Source: Streptomyces lydicus (GTDB lineage Bacteria > Actinomycetota > Actinomycetes > Streptomycetales > Streptomycetaceae). Taken from it: a DNA stretch of 64,000 bases. The first letter of the stretch is position 1. Every line of letters starts with the position of its first letter. The stretch covers positions 257,701-321,700 of the forward strand of contig NZ_JNZA01000002.1 in assembly GCF_000717345.1 (NCBI RefSeq), read 5' to 3'. The notes beneath the pieces are model-generated. The model had not been told where the DNA came from. It saw nothing but the letters and a program-made list of their open reading frames with translations, and did no database searches. Position numbers and translations under genes: made by a program. Shown here piece by piece: positions 19,646 to 26,956 of this stretch.

Positions 19646-20809
19646 CTACCGGCCGTGCCAGTCCAGGCAGACGACCAGGGCGTCGTCCTCCAGCGGGGCG
19701 GCGGCGCGGTAGTCGTACAGGTCGCGCAGTACGGCGCGGGGCACCTGGGACGGCGGCAGGAGGCTGTTCGCGGCCAGGGAGAGGGCGAGGGCCCGCTCGC
19801 CGTAGTGCTCCCCCGTCGACGAGACGGTCTCGTAGACACCGTCGCTGCCGATGAGGAGCCGGTCACCGGGCAGGACCTGGAAACGCTCGGCCACGTACGC
19901 CGTCTCCTCGAACATGCCCAGGGGCAGCTGGGCGTCGAACGGGACGGCCTCGACCTCGCGTCGGCGCAGGCGCCACATGCGGGGCGAGCCGGCGTCCACC
20001 GCTTCGACCTCGCCGGTGGCCAGGTCGAAGCGCAACAGCAGCACGGAGGCGTACATGGCGCCGCGGTAGTGGGCGTAGACGGCCTGGTCGGCGAGGTATG
20101 CCTGGTCGACGAGGTCGAGGCCGGCGCGACGGGCGTTGCGCAGCGCGTTGACGACGAGGTTGGTCAGCAGTGCCGCTTCGATGCCTTCTCCCATGCCGTT
20201 GGTGACGGTCAGAGTGAGGTGGTCGGCGGAGACCGACCAGTCGAAGTTGTCGCCGAAGATCGCGTACGCGGGTTCCAGGTGGGCGCCGAGCGAGAACTCC
20301 GGGCGCGCGCAGGAGCGGCCGGGCAGGAGCTGCCACTGCAACTCGGCGGCGAGGGTGAGCCGGGAGGCCCGGCGGGCCAGGACGTAGAGGTCGGTGTCGC
20401 GCTCCGCCACCAGGATCTCGTGGCCCAGCGCCTCGCAGAGGTGGGCCATCTCCGGCAGCAGCGCCTGGGTGTAGCGGTCGGCGGGCACGGTGACGGTGAG
20501 CACCCCCATGCGGTCGCCGCGGATGGTGACCGGCAGGTGGATCGTGGCGTCGGGCAGGCGGGGGCCGGCCTCGACGAACGGTTCCTGGGTGCCGAAGGCG
20601 CGGCCCTGCGGGCTGCCGTTGATCGGTACGCCTTCGGTGACGGAGCCGGACGGCTCCACGGCCTGGAGGGTGGTCATGCCGTAGTCGGCCAGGCGGAGGA
20701 CGACCCGGTCCGCGCCGTAGCGCTCGCGCAGGAACTCGGCGACGACGTCGACGAGGGTGTGGGGTGCCGCGGCGCGCAGCGCCCGTTCGACGTCAGCGAC
20801 TCTTTCCAC
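19646..20809 (-). CDS. SpoIIE/RsbU-type PP2C phosphatase with N-terminal GAF-like region
   Basis: 387 residues. About 1-140 resemble a GAF sensory domain (DVVAEFLRERYGADRVVLRLADYG; ATIHLPVTIRGDRMGVLTV), and 150-385 form a SpoIIE-type phosphatase that would dephosphorylate STAS antagonists. The first metal motif is kept as FGDNFDW, the late ones as GSDGVYET and LEDDALVV. The central motif, normally D-x-M-G-H/N-G, reads TNGMGEG, so the metal-binding Asp has become Asn. GTG start behind AGGATCA. Between its start and the next gene (20810-21164) no gene is visible. It plausibly works with the nearby STAS protein and RsbW-like ATPase, but the altered motif leaves activity uncertain. Confidence 0.85.
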   Translation of the reverse strand: MERVADVERALRAAAPHTLVDVVAEFLRERYGADRVVLRLADYGMTTLQAVEPSGSVTEGVPINGSPQGRAFGTQEPFVEAGPRLPDATIHLPVTIRGDRMGVLTVTVPADRYTQALLPEMAHLCEALGHEILVAERDTDLYVLARRASRLTLAAELQWQLLPGRSCARPEFSLGAHLEPAYAIFGDNFDWSVSADHLTLTVTNGMGEGIEAALLTNLVVNALRNARRAGLDLVDQAYLADQAVYAHYRGAMYASVLLLRFDLATGEVEAVDAGSPRMWRLRRREVEAVPFDAQLPLGMFEETAYVAERFQVLPGDRLLIGSDGVYETVSSTGEHYGERALALSLAANSLLPPSQVPRAVLRDLYDYRAAAPLEDDALVVCLDWHGR

Positions 20810-21164
20810 TGATCCTGCTCTTCTCTTGACCGGTTCCAGGCTGTTGACGGGTGCACGGGTGCGATCCCGGCGACTGGTCGCTCACGCGCCAACAGTTTCC
20901 ATGTGGCAAAGATATCCCTGCCGCGGCCCCGGCGGGAAACCGCCCGGCGTCCGGGGCCGGCTCCGTCCCCACCTCCGCGGCACCGCGCCGCACCGGCGGT
21001 TACGGTCGCCGGGCCCGGCGGCACGCGGGCGCGCACCGGACCGCTCCCCCGGCGCACCCCGCGGCGCGGAATTCCATTCTGCCGCATTTGCCGGAACAAA
21101 CCGCGGACTTCGCATGAATGGCGGATCGGCGTGGGGGCACATGAGGCCGTGGAGGTTGATAACT
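20810..21164. other. Intergenic region without recognisable gene
   Basis: 355 bp between the divergent phosphatase and the small hydrophobic protein. It must carry both promoters. I looked for GGGTAC/T-type and vegetative -10/-35 pairs and found none I would defend; the GGAGG at 21151-21155 belongs to the next gene. Confidence 0.5.
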
Positions 21165-21335
21165 ATGGTCCCCCTGCTTCTCGTTCTTCTTCTGGCCCTG
21201 CTGCTTTTCGGTGCGGGATTCGCCCTCAAGGCTTTGTGGATCGCCGCGGTCGTGGTGCTGGTCTTCTGGGCGCTGGGATTCGTCATGCGTTCGGCCGGTG
21301 CCGGCGGCCGGCGCGGCCGGTGGTATCGCTGGTAG
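21165..21335 (+). CDS. Small hydrophobic protein (56 aa)
   Basis: 56 residues. Two transmembrane helices (LLLVLLLALLLFGAGFAL and ALWIAAVVVLVFWALGF) are followed by a basic, Gly/Arg-rich tail ending RGRWYRW. This matches the short 'hydrophobic protein' family widespread in Streptomyces, often found near CsbD and other general-stress genes. ATG at 21165 with GGAGG nine bases before it. No catalytic residues; probably a stress-induced membrane peptide. Function unknown. Confidence 0.75.
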   Translation: MVPLLLVLLLALLLFGAGFALKALWIAAVVVLVFWALGFVMRSAGAGGRRGRWYRW

Positions 21336-21517
21336 CCGGCGCCCGATCTTCCGGCCGCATTTCTCCGGGTCGTATGCCGGCCGGCCGGGACGCTCCGGTT
21401 GCAGGTTTCCAAAACTCGACAATGATGCTGTTCAGTGTCCGCGCGGCCATCGGCTGAGCACCTTACGGGCCGTGCCGCGGTGCATCATCCGAACTGCCGG
21501 ACGGAAAGGGTTCCACC

Positions 21518-21691
21518 ATGAGTGCTGGAGAAAAGGCAAAGGCCAAGGCCGAGCAGATGACCGGAAAGGTCAAGAAGGAGGCGGCACGGGCGGTCGACGA
21601 CGAGAGCGCGGCTGCCGAGGGCGCCGGCCGTAAGTCCAAGGGCGACCTCCGTGAGGCCAAGGAGAAGATCAAGGACGCGTTCAAGGACTGA
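21518..21691 (+). CDS. CsbD-family stress protein (57 aa)
   Basis: 57 residues, highly charged, beginning MSAGEKAKAKAEQMTGKVKK and ending KEKIKDAFKD. The pattern K-A-E-Q-M-T-G-K-V-K...G-D-L-R-E-A-K-E-K-I-K-D-A-F is the CsbD signature; CsbD of Bacillus belongs to the sigma-B regulon. It is predicted to be soluble, mostly helical or intrinsically flexible, with no known biochemical activity. ATG start with GGAAAGGG upstream. A strong terminator follows ten bases after the stop codon. Neighbouring partner-switching genes support a general-stress role. Confidence 0.88.
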   Translation: MSAGEKAKAKAEQMTGKVKKEAARAVDDESAAAEGAGRKSKGDLREAKEKIKDAFKD

Positions 21692-21700
21692 AGCGTTCCA

Positions 21701-21746
21701 CAGCGGTGCGGGTGGGTGGCGTCGACGCCGTCCGCCCGCACCGCTG
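21701..21746 (+). terminator. Terminator after the CsbD gene
   Basis: Perfect 12-bp arms CAGCGGTGCGGG (21701-21712) and CCCGCACCGCTG (21735-21746). The loop itself contains the 12-nt palindrome GGCGTCGACGCC, so the RNA can fold into a longer hairpin. Confidence 0.75.
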
Positions 21747-21890
21747 TTGTGCGGGCGGAGATTCCGGGCCCGGGGCGCCGTTGACCTACCCGTGAGTACG
21801 CGGAAGTGCGGGATCGGGTGCACATTGCCGCGCGACCTGGGTACGCGAAGCATTTGGAAGCTGGTTCGCACGGTGTGGAGGAGGTGACGT

Positions 21891-22262
21891 GTGACACAGG
21901 TAGCGGAGATGCCCGCCTCGGCCGCCGAGGCCCGGGATCACGTCCACGCCCTGATGGCCGCCTGTCCCCGTCCCTTCGGCGAGGTCGCGCTGACCGACGC
22001 CCTCCTGATCATCTCGGAGCTGGTCACCAACGCCCAGCGGCACGGTGGCGGGATGACCGGCTTTTGGGCCCGGGTCACGGACGACCACTTCGACGTCACC
22101 GTCGAGGACGCGAGCCCGGCCCACCCCACGCTGCCCGGTGAGCGCCCGGTGGGATCCGTGGGCGGGTACGGCTGGCCCCTGGTGCGCCGGCTGGCCAGCT
22201 CCGTCGCCGTGACGCCGACCGCCCGGGGCAAGAGCATTCACGTGGCGCTGCGGCTCCGCTGA
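21891..22262 (+). CDS. RsbW-like ATP-binding protein (anti-sigma-factor kinase type)
   Basis: 123 residues forming one GHKL ATPase domain. The N box is SELVTNAQRHGGG (about 42-54), the G1 motif VEDASPAHP and the G2 motif GGYGWPLVRRL. This short form is common in Streptomyces, where dozens of RsbW-like proteins bind STAS antagonists and sigma factors. GTG start behind GGAGGAGGTGAC, a very strong site. GGGTAC at 21839-21844 could be the -10 of a SigB-type promoter, but no matching -35 was found. It probably belongs to the local partner-switching set; its cognate sigma factor is not in the window. Confidence 0.85.
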   Translation: MTQVAEMPASAAEARDHVHALMAACPRPFGEVALTDALLIISELVTNAQRHGGGMTGFWARVTDDHFDVTVEDASPAHPTLPGERPVGSVGGYGWPLVRRLASSVAVTPTARGKSIHVALRLR

Positions 22263-22272
22263 GCCGGGCGTG

Positions 22273-22314
22273 CGCGGGGCCCGGCGCGCCCCGTGGGCGC
22301 CGCCGGGCCCCGCG
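22273..22314. terminator. Very stable bidirectional terminator
   Basis: A 14-bp perfect outer stem (22273-22286 against 22301-22314) encloses a second stem GCGCCC/GGGCGC with a 3-nt loop, giving an almost continuous 19-20 bp GC hairpin. It lies between the convergent stops of the RsbW-like gene and the DUF1206 gene. Confidence 0.85.
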
Positions 22315-22323
22315 TCCCGCGCA

Positions 22324-23154
22324 TCAGATCTTCCGCCAGCGGGCCATCGCGAAGGAGAACAGACCGAAGAGGGCGAGGCCCGCCGCGATCAACGCCAGCA
22401 GCCAGGGACCGGCCGGCGTGTCGGCGAAGGACCGGAGCGTGTCGTCCATGCCCTTGGCGCGGCCCGGGTCGTGCCGGACCGCGGCCTTGACGGCGAAGGC
22501 ACCGGCTACCGCGAACACGCAGCCGCGGGACACCCCGCCGGACACCCCGAGCACATCGACGAGCTGCCGGCGGCGCCGGGACAGCGCGTCCCGCCGGAGG
22601 TTCTTGTGAAAGGTGCGCAGCAGGGCCCGTACCGCGATGCCCACGCCGACCGCGGCCACGACCGCGCCGGCGACCGCCACCAGCCACGGGCCACCGGGCA
22701 GCTCCAGCGCAGCGGCGGTGGCGTCCCGGGACTGCCGGTCGCTCGCCCCGCTTCCGTCGCCCTTGCTGCCCACGGCGAAGGCGAGGACGGAGAACGACAC
22801 CGAGGCGTAGAAGAGGAAGCGGCCGAGGGCGAGCAGCCGCTGCGCGGGCTTGTGGCCGTCCGGGCCCGAGGCTCCGAACAGCGCCTCCGAGAGGCGCCAC
22901 AGCGCCATGCCCGCCAGTCCGAGGCCGAGCGCCCACAGCGAGGGGGCGCCGAGCGGCTGGGTGGCGACCTCCGCCAGCGCCCCGCCCCGGTCGGCCTGGC
23001 CCCCGGAGTCGCCGAACGCGATCCGCAGGGCCAGTACGCCGACGAGGAGGTAGATCACGCCCCGTGCCACGAAGCCGCAGCGCGCCGCGACCCGGAGTGC
23101 GGGGCTGTGCGCACCTTGCCGGGCCGTGCGACGTATCGGAGTTGTCGCGTCCAT
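22324..23154 (-). CDS. DUF1206 membrane protein
   Basis: 276 residues with about six transmembrane helices arranged as three repeated helix pairs, each starting with a conserved R-x-G-F/Y-x-A-R-G-V-I-Y-like element (first copy AARCGFVARGVIYLLVG, about residues 24-40; later ones FVKGxxR-type). This is the DUF1206 layout. The biochemical role is unknown; in Streptomyces such genes are often near general-stress genes, as here. ATG start at 23154 with no strong ribosome site. No enzymatic motifs seen. Confidence 0.8.
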   Translation of the reverse strand: MDATTPIRRTARQGAHSPALRVAARCGFVARGVIYLLVGVLALRIAFGDSGGQADRGGALAEVATQPLGAPSLWALGLGLAGMALWRLSEALFGASGPDGHKPAQRLLALGRFLFYASVSFSVLAFAVGSKGDGSGASDRQSRDATAAALELPGGPWLVAVAGAVVAAVGVGIAVRALLRTFHKNLRRDALSRRRRQLVDVLGVSGGVSRGCVFAVAGAFAVKAAVRHDPGRAKGMDDTLRSFADTPAGPWLLALIAAGLALFGLFSFAMARWRKI

Positions 23155-23241
23155 CGATGCCTCCAGAAAGCCTCTCCCCGGTGTCGGGGTGCCTTCCGTT
23201 TGCCCTCGGACGCGAGGGGCATTCCCGGCGGTTCCCGGGTG

Positions 23242-23595
23242 TCACACGAGGGGGAAGCCGCCGAAATACATTCCGACCTGGTGCAGGTACGCGTCCTTGG
23301 AGGCGAAATCCTCGTCCTGGAAAGCCGGGGCGTTCTTGATCTCCTCCCGGGTCCGGCCGACGTAGATTTTCTGTTCCTCCTGATCGATTCCGGTCACCGT
23401 GCCGGCGGGCAGGACGACGCGCCTGCCGAGAATCCACGGGCCCGTATCGACGACGAGGTGCGCGGAGTCCACCTCGTCGGAATGCTTGTCGACCTTGCCG
23501 ACGTGGCCGTCCAGCGCTTCGACGCGGTATCCCACCAGGTGGGTGCCCGCCTCGTGTCCGACGTCGGGCAGGTATCCCCAGATATTGGCAGTCAT
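23242..23595 (-). CDS. PRC-barrel domain protein
   Basis: 117 residues. The first about 75 residues form a PRC-barrel (DVGHEAGTHLVGYRVEALDGHVGKVDK; HLVVDTGPWILGRRVVLPAGTVTGID), then come YVGRTREEIKNAP and an aromatic tail. PRC-barrel proteins in actinobacteria are small cytoplasmic proteins of mostly unknown function, often stress-induced. ATG at 23595 after AAAGGACAA; a longer open frame upstream lacks a ribosome site. Read in the same direction as the DUF1206 gene 87 bp downstream of its stop, so the two may be co-transcribed. Confidence 0.85.
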   Translation of the reverse strand: MTANIWGYLPDVGHEAGTHLVGYRVEALDGHVGKVDKHSDEVDSAHLVVDTGPWILGRRVVLPAGTVTGIDQEEQKIYVGRTREEIKNAPAFQDEDFASKDAYLHQVGMYFGGFPLV

Positions 23596-23734
23596 GCTTG
23601 TCCTTTCTGCCGGCAAAAAGTGTTCGCCGTGGCGATCACCGCGACATTCCCCGGGTGCCCCGAAGCCGGTGGACAAAACAAAGAGGCATGCGGAATTGCC
23701 GTCCGCCGGCCGGGGGCCCGGCGCCGGACGCGGC

Positions 23735-24778
23735 TCAACCCGCCCGCAGCGCCTCGGGGTTGGCGCAGTGCAGCAGTGGCTCGCCGCGCAGATGGCGGCC
23801 GACCTCCTCGGCGACGATCCGGGCGGCCTTGTGCGCGACCTGCTGGCTGCCGCCCGCGATGTGCGGGGTGAGGACGACGCCGGGGGCGGTCAGCAGCCGG
23901 TGGCCGGCGGGCAGCGGCTCCTCGGGGAAGACGTCGAAGCCGGCGCCGGCCAGCTGCCCCGCGTCCAGGGCGTCGCAGACCGCGTCGTAGTCGAGCAGCG
24001 CGCCCCGGGCGCAGTTGACCAGGACCGAGCCGCGCGGCATCGCGGCGATCTGCTCGCGCCCGATCATGCCGGTGGTCTCCTCGGTGACCCGGGCGTGCAG
24101 CGAGACGATCCGGGACCGCGTCAACAGCTCGTCGAGCGGGACCTGTTCGGCGATGCCCGCCAGCGCCTCGGGGCGGACGTACGGGTCGTGGACGAGGACC
24201 TGGGCGCCCATGGCGGCGAGGACCCTGGCGACCCGGCTGCCGATGGCGCCGAAGCCGATCAGGCCGACGGTGGCGCCGTCGATCTCGATGCCGCAGTTGT
24301 CGTAGTCGTAGTAGTCCCCGCGCCAGACGCCGCGGCGCAGGTCGGTGTGGGTGTCGCCGACGCCGCGGGCAGCGGCGAGCAGCAGGGTGAGGGTGTGCTC
24401 CGCGGTGGCGGTGGCGTTGCGGCCGGGGGCGTGGCAGACCGGGACGCCGTACCGGGTGGCGGCGTCGAGGTTGGCGTTGACCGGGCCGCCGCGGCTGGTG
24501 CAGAACAGCTTCAGATCGGGGCAGTTGGCGAGGATGCGCTCGGTGAGCGGGCCGTGCTCGGTGACGCAGATCTCGACGCCCTGGAGGGCCTCGATCATCC
24601 CGTCCTCGGTGCCGGATGCCTCGATCACCTCGGCGACCGGGCCGAAGGGGGTGTGCGGCCAGTCGAACCGGATCTCCCGTACGTCCAGCGGAATGTCCCC
24701 GGCGGCCGTGCGCACGGCCTCGGTGAACAGGGCCGGGCGGATGAAGTGGTTGCCGGCGGCGAGGACGGTGGTGCTCAT
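23735..24778 (-). CDS. NAD-dependent 2-hydroxyacid dehydrogenase (phosphoglycerate-dehydrogenase-like)
   Basis: 347 residues, two-domain D-2-hydroxyacid dehydrogenase. The Rossmann motif is VGLIGFGAIGSRVARVLAAMG (about residues 170-190), with HDPYV where the cofactor-selecting Asp lies (NAD preference). The catalytic set is Arg in NCARGALLD, a Glu in the following helix and His in LTPHIAGGS. The N-terminal substrate domain is atypical and long. As last gene of an operon with a polyol-type transporter, two FGGY kinases and a phosphatase, it may act on a sugar-acid (phosphate) rather than 3-phosphoglycerate. ATG at 24778 after CAGGAGAC, 40 bp from the preceding phosphatase gene. Confidence 0.88.
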   Translation of the reverse strand: MSTTVLAAGNHFIRPALFTEAVRTAAGDIPLDVREIRFDWPHTPFGPVAEVIEASGTEDGMIEALQGVEICVTEHGPLTERILANCPDLKLFCTSRGGPVNANLDAATRYGVPVCHAPGRNATATAEHTLTLLLAAARGVGDTHTDLRRGVWRGDYYDYDNCGIEIDGATVGLIGFGAIGSRVARVLAAMGAQVLVHDPYVRPEALAGIAEQVPLDELLTRSRIVSLHARVTEETTGMIGREQIAAMPRGSVLVNCARGALLDYDAVCDALDAGQLAGAGFDVFPEEPLPAGHRLLTAPGVVLTPHIAGGSQQVAHKAARIVAEEVGRHLRGEPLLHCANPEALRAG

Positions 24779-24818
24779 GGGGCTAGGTCTCCTGAGGGGT
24801 TGCGGAGGGGCGGCGTGG

Positions 24819-25445
24819 TCAGCGGAGGGCGGGGGCCCGGGTCGGCACGGGGGCGTTGAAGCTGAGCAGCGCGGTCTGCCCGTGCTCGATGCGGATCTCG
24901 GTGAGCGCGCCGTTGTCGAGCCGGGGGAAGACCCGGCGGTAGTCGGCGAGCGGGATGCCCAGCAGATGGCAGAGCAGGACCCGTACGAGGGTGGAGTGGG
25001 CGACCACCAGGACCCGGCCGTGGGGTTGTTCGCGGGCGATGTCGGCGAGCGCCCCGGCGGCGCGTTCGGCGGCGTGCCGGGGGTGTTCACCGTCGGGCAG
25101 ATGGTGGTCGACGGGGTCGGCGAGGAAGGCGGCCAGCCGGTCCGGGAAGCGCTCGCGCATCTCGTCCCTGGTCAGCCCCTCGCCCTGGCCGAAGTCCACC
25201 TCGTAGAGCCGCTCGTCGATGCGCGGGGTCAGTCCGCAGGCCGCGGCGGCGGGGGCGGCGGTGAGCCGGGCGCGGGAGAGCGGGGAGCTCCAGACGGCGC
25301 TGAGGCCGGCGGTGGCGGCCCAGGTGGCGAGGGTGGCGGCCTGTTCGCGGCCGTGGCCGGTGAGCGGCACGTCGGTGCGGCCGGCGTAGCGGTTCTCGGC
25401 GTGCCAGACGGTCTCGCCGTGGCGTACGAGGATGAAGTCGGTCAC
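24819..25445 (-). CDS. Histidine phosphatase family protein (GpmB/CobC-like)
   Basis: 208 residues with the phosphohistidine motif ILVRHGET (His9), the Arg in WSSPLSRARLTA and the second histidine in VVAHSTLVR. The family contains phosphoglycerate mutases and sugar or nucleotide phosphatases; the short length and lack of mutase insertions favour a phosphatase. GTG start at 25445 overlaps the stop of the upstream kinase (GTGA), with GGAGGG seven bases before, so translation is probably coupled. A phosphatase in the same operon as two sugar kinases suggests it removes phosphate from a pathway intermediate or an inhibitory by-product. Confidence 0.88.
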   Translation of the reverse strand: MTDFILVRHGETVWHAENRYAGRTDVPLTGHGREQAATLATWAATAGLSAVWSSPLSRARLTAAPAAAACGLTPRIDERLYEVDFGQGEGLTRDEMRERFPDRLAAFLADPVDHHLPDGEHPRHAAERAAGALADIAREQPHGRVLVVAHSTLVRVLLCHLLGIPLADYRRVFPRLDNGALTEIRIEHGQTALLSFNAPVPTRAPALR

Positions 25446-26956
25446 TGTGCTGCCCTCCTGCGGGCGTGGTCGGCCACTGCCTGGCCGAGCCAGCCGCGGC
25501 GGGTGAGTTCGTCGATGAAGCGGAGGTGGACCGGGGCGTAGCGGGCGGTGCGGTCCGGCCGGGGGGCGATCTCCCGGTCGATGCGGACCATGGCCGCGGC
25601 CGCGTCCTGAAGGCCGGCGCCCGAGGAGGTGGCGGCGAGGACGGCCATGCCGACGGCGCTCTCGGCCTGGTGCGGCAGTCGTACGGGGCGGCCGAGGACG
25701 TCGGCGCGCAGTTGGTTCCAGTAGGTGTTGCGGGCGCCGCCGCCGGTGAGGGTGAGCGGCCCGTCGACGGGTGCGCCGAGGTGGTCGAGGTGGTCGAAGC
25801 AGAGCCGTTCGAGGCAGGCGACGCCGAGGAGGCAGGCGTGGAACTCGGCGGCGCGGGTGGGGGTGTCGCCCAGGACGAAGGGTGCGGCGTCCGGGGCGCG
25901 GAAGGGGAAGCGTTCGCCGCCGGCCGAGACCAGCGGGTAGGCGACCGCGTCCGGGTCCAGGGCCGCGGCCCGCGCGGTGAGGGCGTCCAGGTCCGCGCCG
26001 GGGAAGCGCTGGGCGAGGATGCCGGCGCCGCTGCTGGAGGCGCCGCCGGGCAGCCAGTTGTCGTCCGGTCCGCGGTGGCAGTAGACGACGCCCGCCGGGT
26101 CGCGGACCAGGTGCGGGCTGCTGCCCTTGAGGACGAGGGTGGTGCCGAGCACCGCGTTCCAGGAGCCCGGCGCCAGTGCTCCGGCGCCGATCTGCGCGGC
26201 GCAGCCGTCGGTCATCCCGGCGACGACGGTGGTGCCCTCGGGGATGCCGGTGGCCGCGGCGGCCCGGGCGCACACCGTGCCGAGCACGCTCCCGGGACGG
26301 ACGATGTCGGGCAACAGGCCGACGGGGACGCCGAGTTGGGTCATGACCCGTTCGGGCCAGCATTCCGCCACGAGGTGGTAGCCGGTCTTGAGGGCGTGGC
26401 TGGCGTCGCCGGGCACCTGGTGCCCCGTCAGGCGCCAGGTGATCAGGTCGACCTGGTGCAGCAGCCGGGCACCGGCCGGGGGCCGGCCGGTGCCCTCCAG
26501 CAGTGCCACGAGTTTGGGCAGCGCCCAGGACGGCTGCATGCTGCGGTAGCCCAGTTCCTGCCAGACCTCCGCCCCGGCGGCGTTCACGGCCGCGGCCTGG
26601 CGGCCGGCGCGCCCGTCGTCGTACATCAGCCCCGGGGTGAGCGGGGTGCCGTGGGCGTCGGCGAGCAGGATCGTCCCGGAGGTGCCGTCCACGGCCAGCC
26701 CGCGGACCTGCCGGGGGTCGAGGCCGGTCAGGGCCTCCCGGCAGGCGGCGGCGAGCGCGCCCCACCACTCCTCGGGGTCCTGCTCGTGCCGGTTGCCGTC
26801 GCGCCGGCTGGTCAGCGGTCGGGCGGCGGTGGCGAGGACCCGGCCGGTGCCGTCGACGGCGGCGCAGCGTGCGCTCTGGGTGCCGAGGTCGAGGCCGAGC
26901 CAGATGCCGTCGAGGGGGGTGGCGGGGGTGCCGCCGGGGGCGTGCGGGTCAGTCAA
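25442..26956 (-). CDS. FGGY-family carbohydrate kinase B
   Basis: 504 residues. The N-terminal ATPase-fold start is IWLGLDLGTQSARCAAVD (about residues 18-35), followed by the WWGAL, DGTSGTILL and GLMYDDGR blocks, a GMTDGCAAQIGAGAL segment carrying the presumed catalytic Asp, and LTLTGGGARNTYWNQLRAD in the C-terminal domain. It belongs to the branch containing ribulokinase/xylulose-kinase-like enzymes of polyol clusters; substrate cannot be assigned. The start is TTG at 26956, chosen because GGAGG lies five bases before it; it overlaps the end of kinase A by eight bases. Second of two adjacent FGGY kinases. Confidence 0.88.
   Translation of the reverse strand: MTDPHAPGGTPATPLDGIWLGLDLGTQSARCAAVDGTGRVLATAARPLTSRRDGNRHEQDPEEWWGALAAACREALTGLDPRQVRGLAVDGTSGTILLADAHGTPLTPGLMYDDGRAGRQAAAVNAAGAEVWQELGYRSMQPSWALPKLVALLEGTGRPPAGARLLHQVDLITWRLTGHQVPGDASHALKTGYHLVAECWPERVMTQLGVPVGLLPDIVRPGSVLGTVCARAAAATGIPEGTTVVAGMTDGCAAQIGAGALAPGSWNAVLGTTLVLKGSSPHLVRDPAGVVYCHRGPDDNWLPGGASSSGAGILAQRFPGADLDALTARAAALDPDAVAYPLVSAGGERFPFRAPDAAPFVLGDTPTRAAEFHACLLGVACLERLCFDHLDHLGAPVDGPLTLTGGGARNTYWNQLRADVLGRPVRLPHQAESAVGMAVLAATSSGAGLQDAAAAMVRIDREIAPRPDRTARYAPVHLRFIDELTRRGWLGQAVADHARRRAAQ

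Noticed and set aside
21839..21844. GGGTAC as SigB promoter of the RsbW-like gene
   Set aside because: The -10 matches, but no G-N2-T element lies 14-16 bases upstream, so I did not list it as a promoter.
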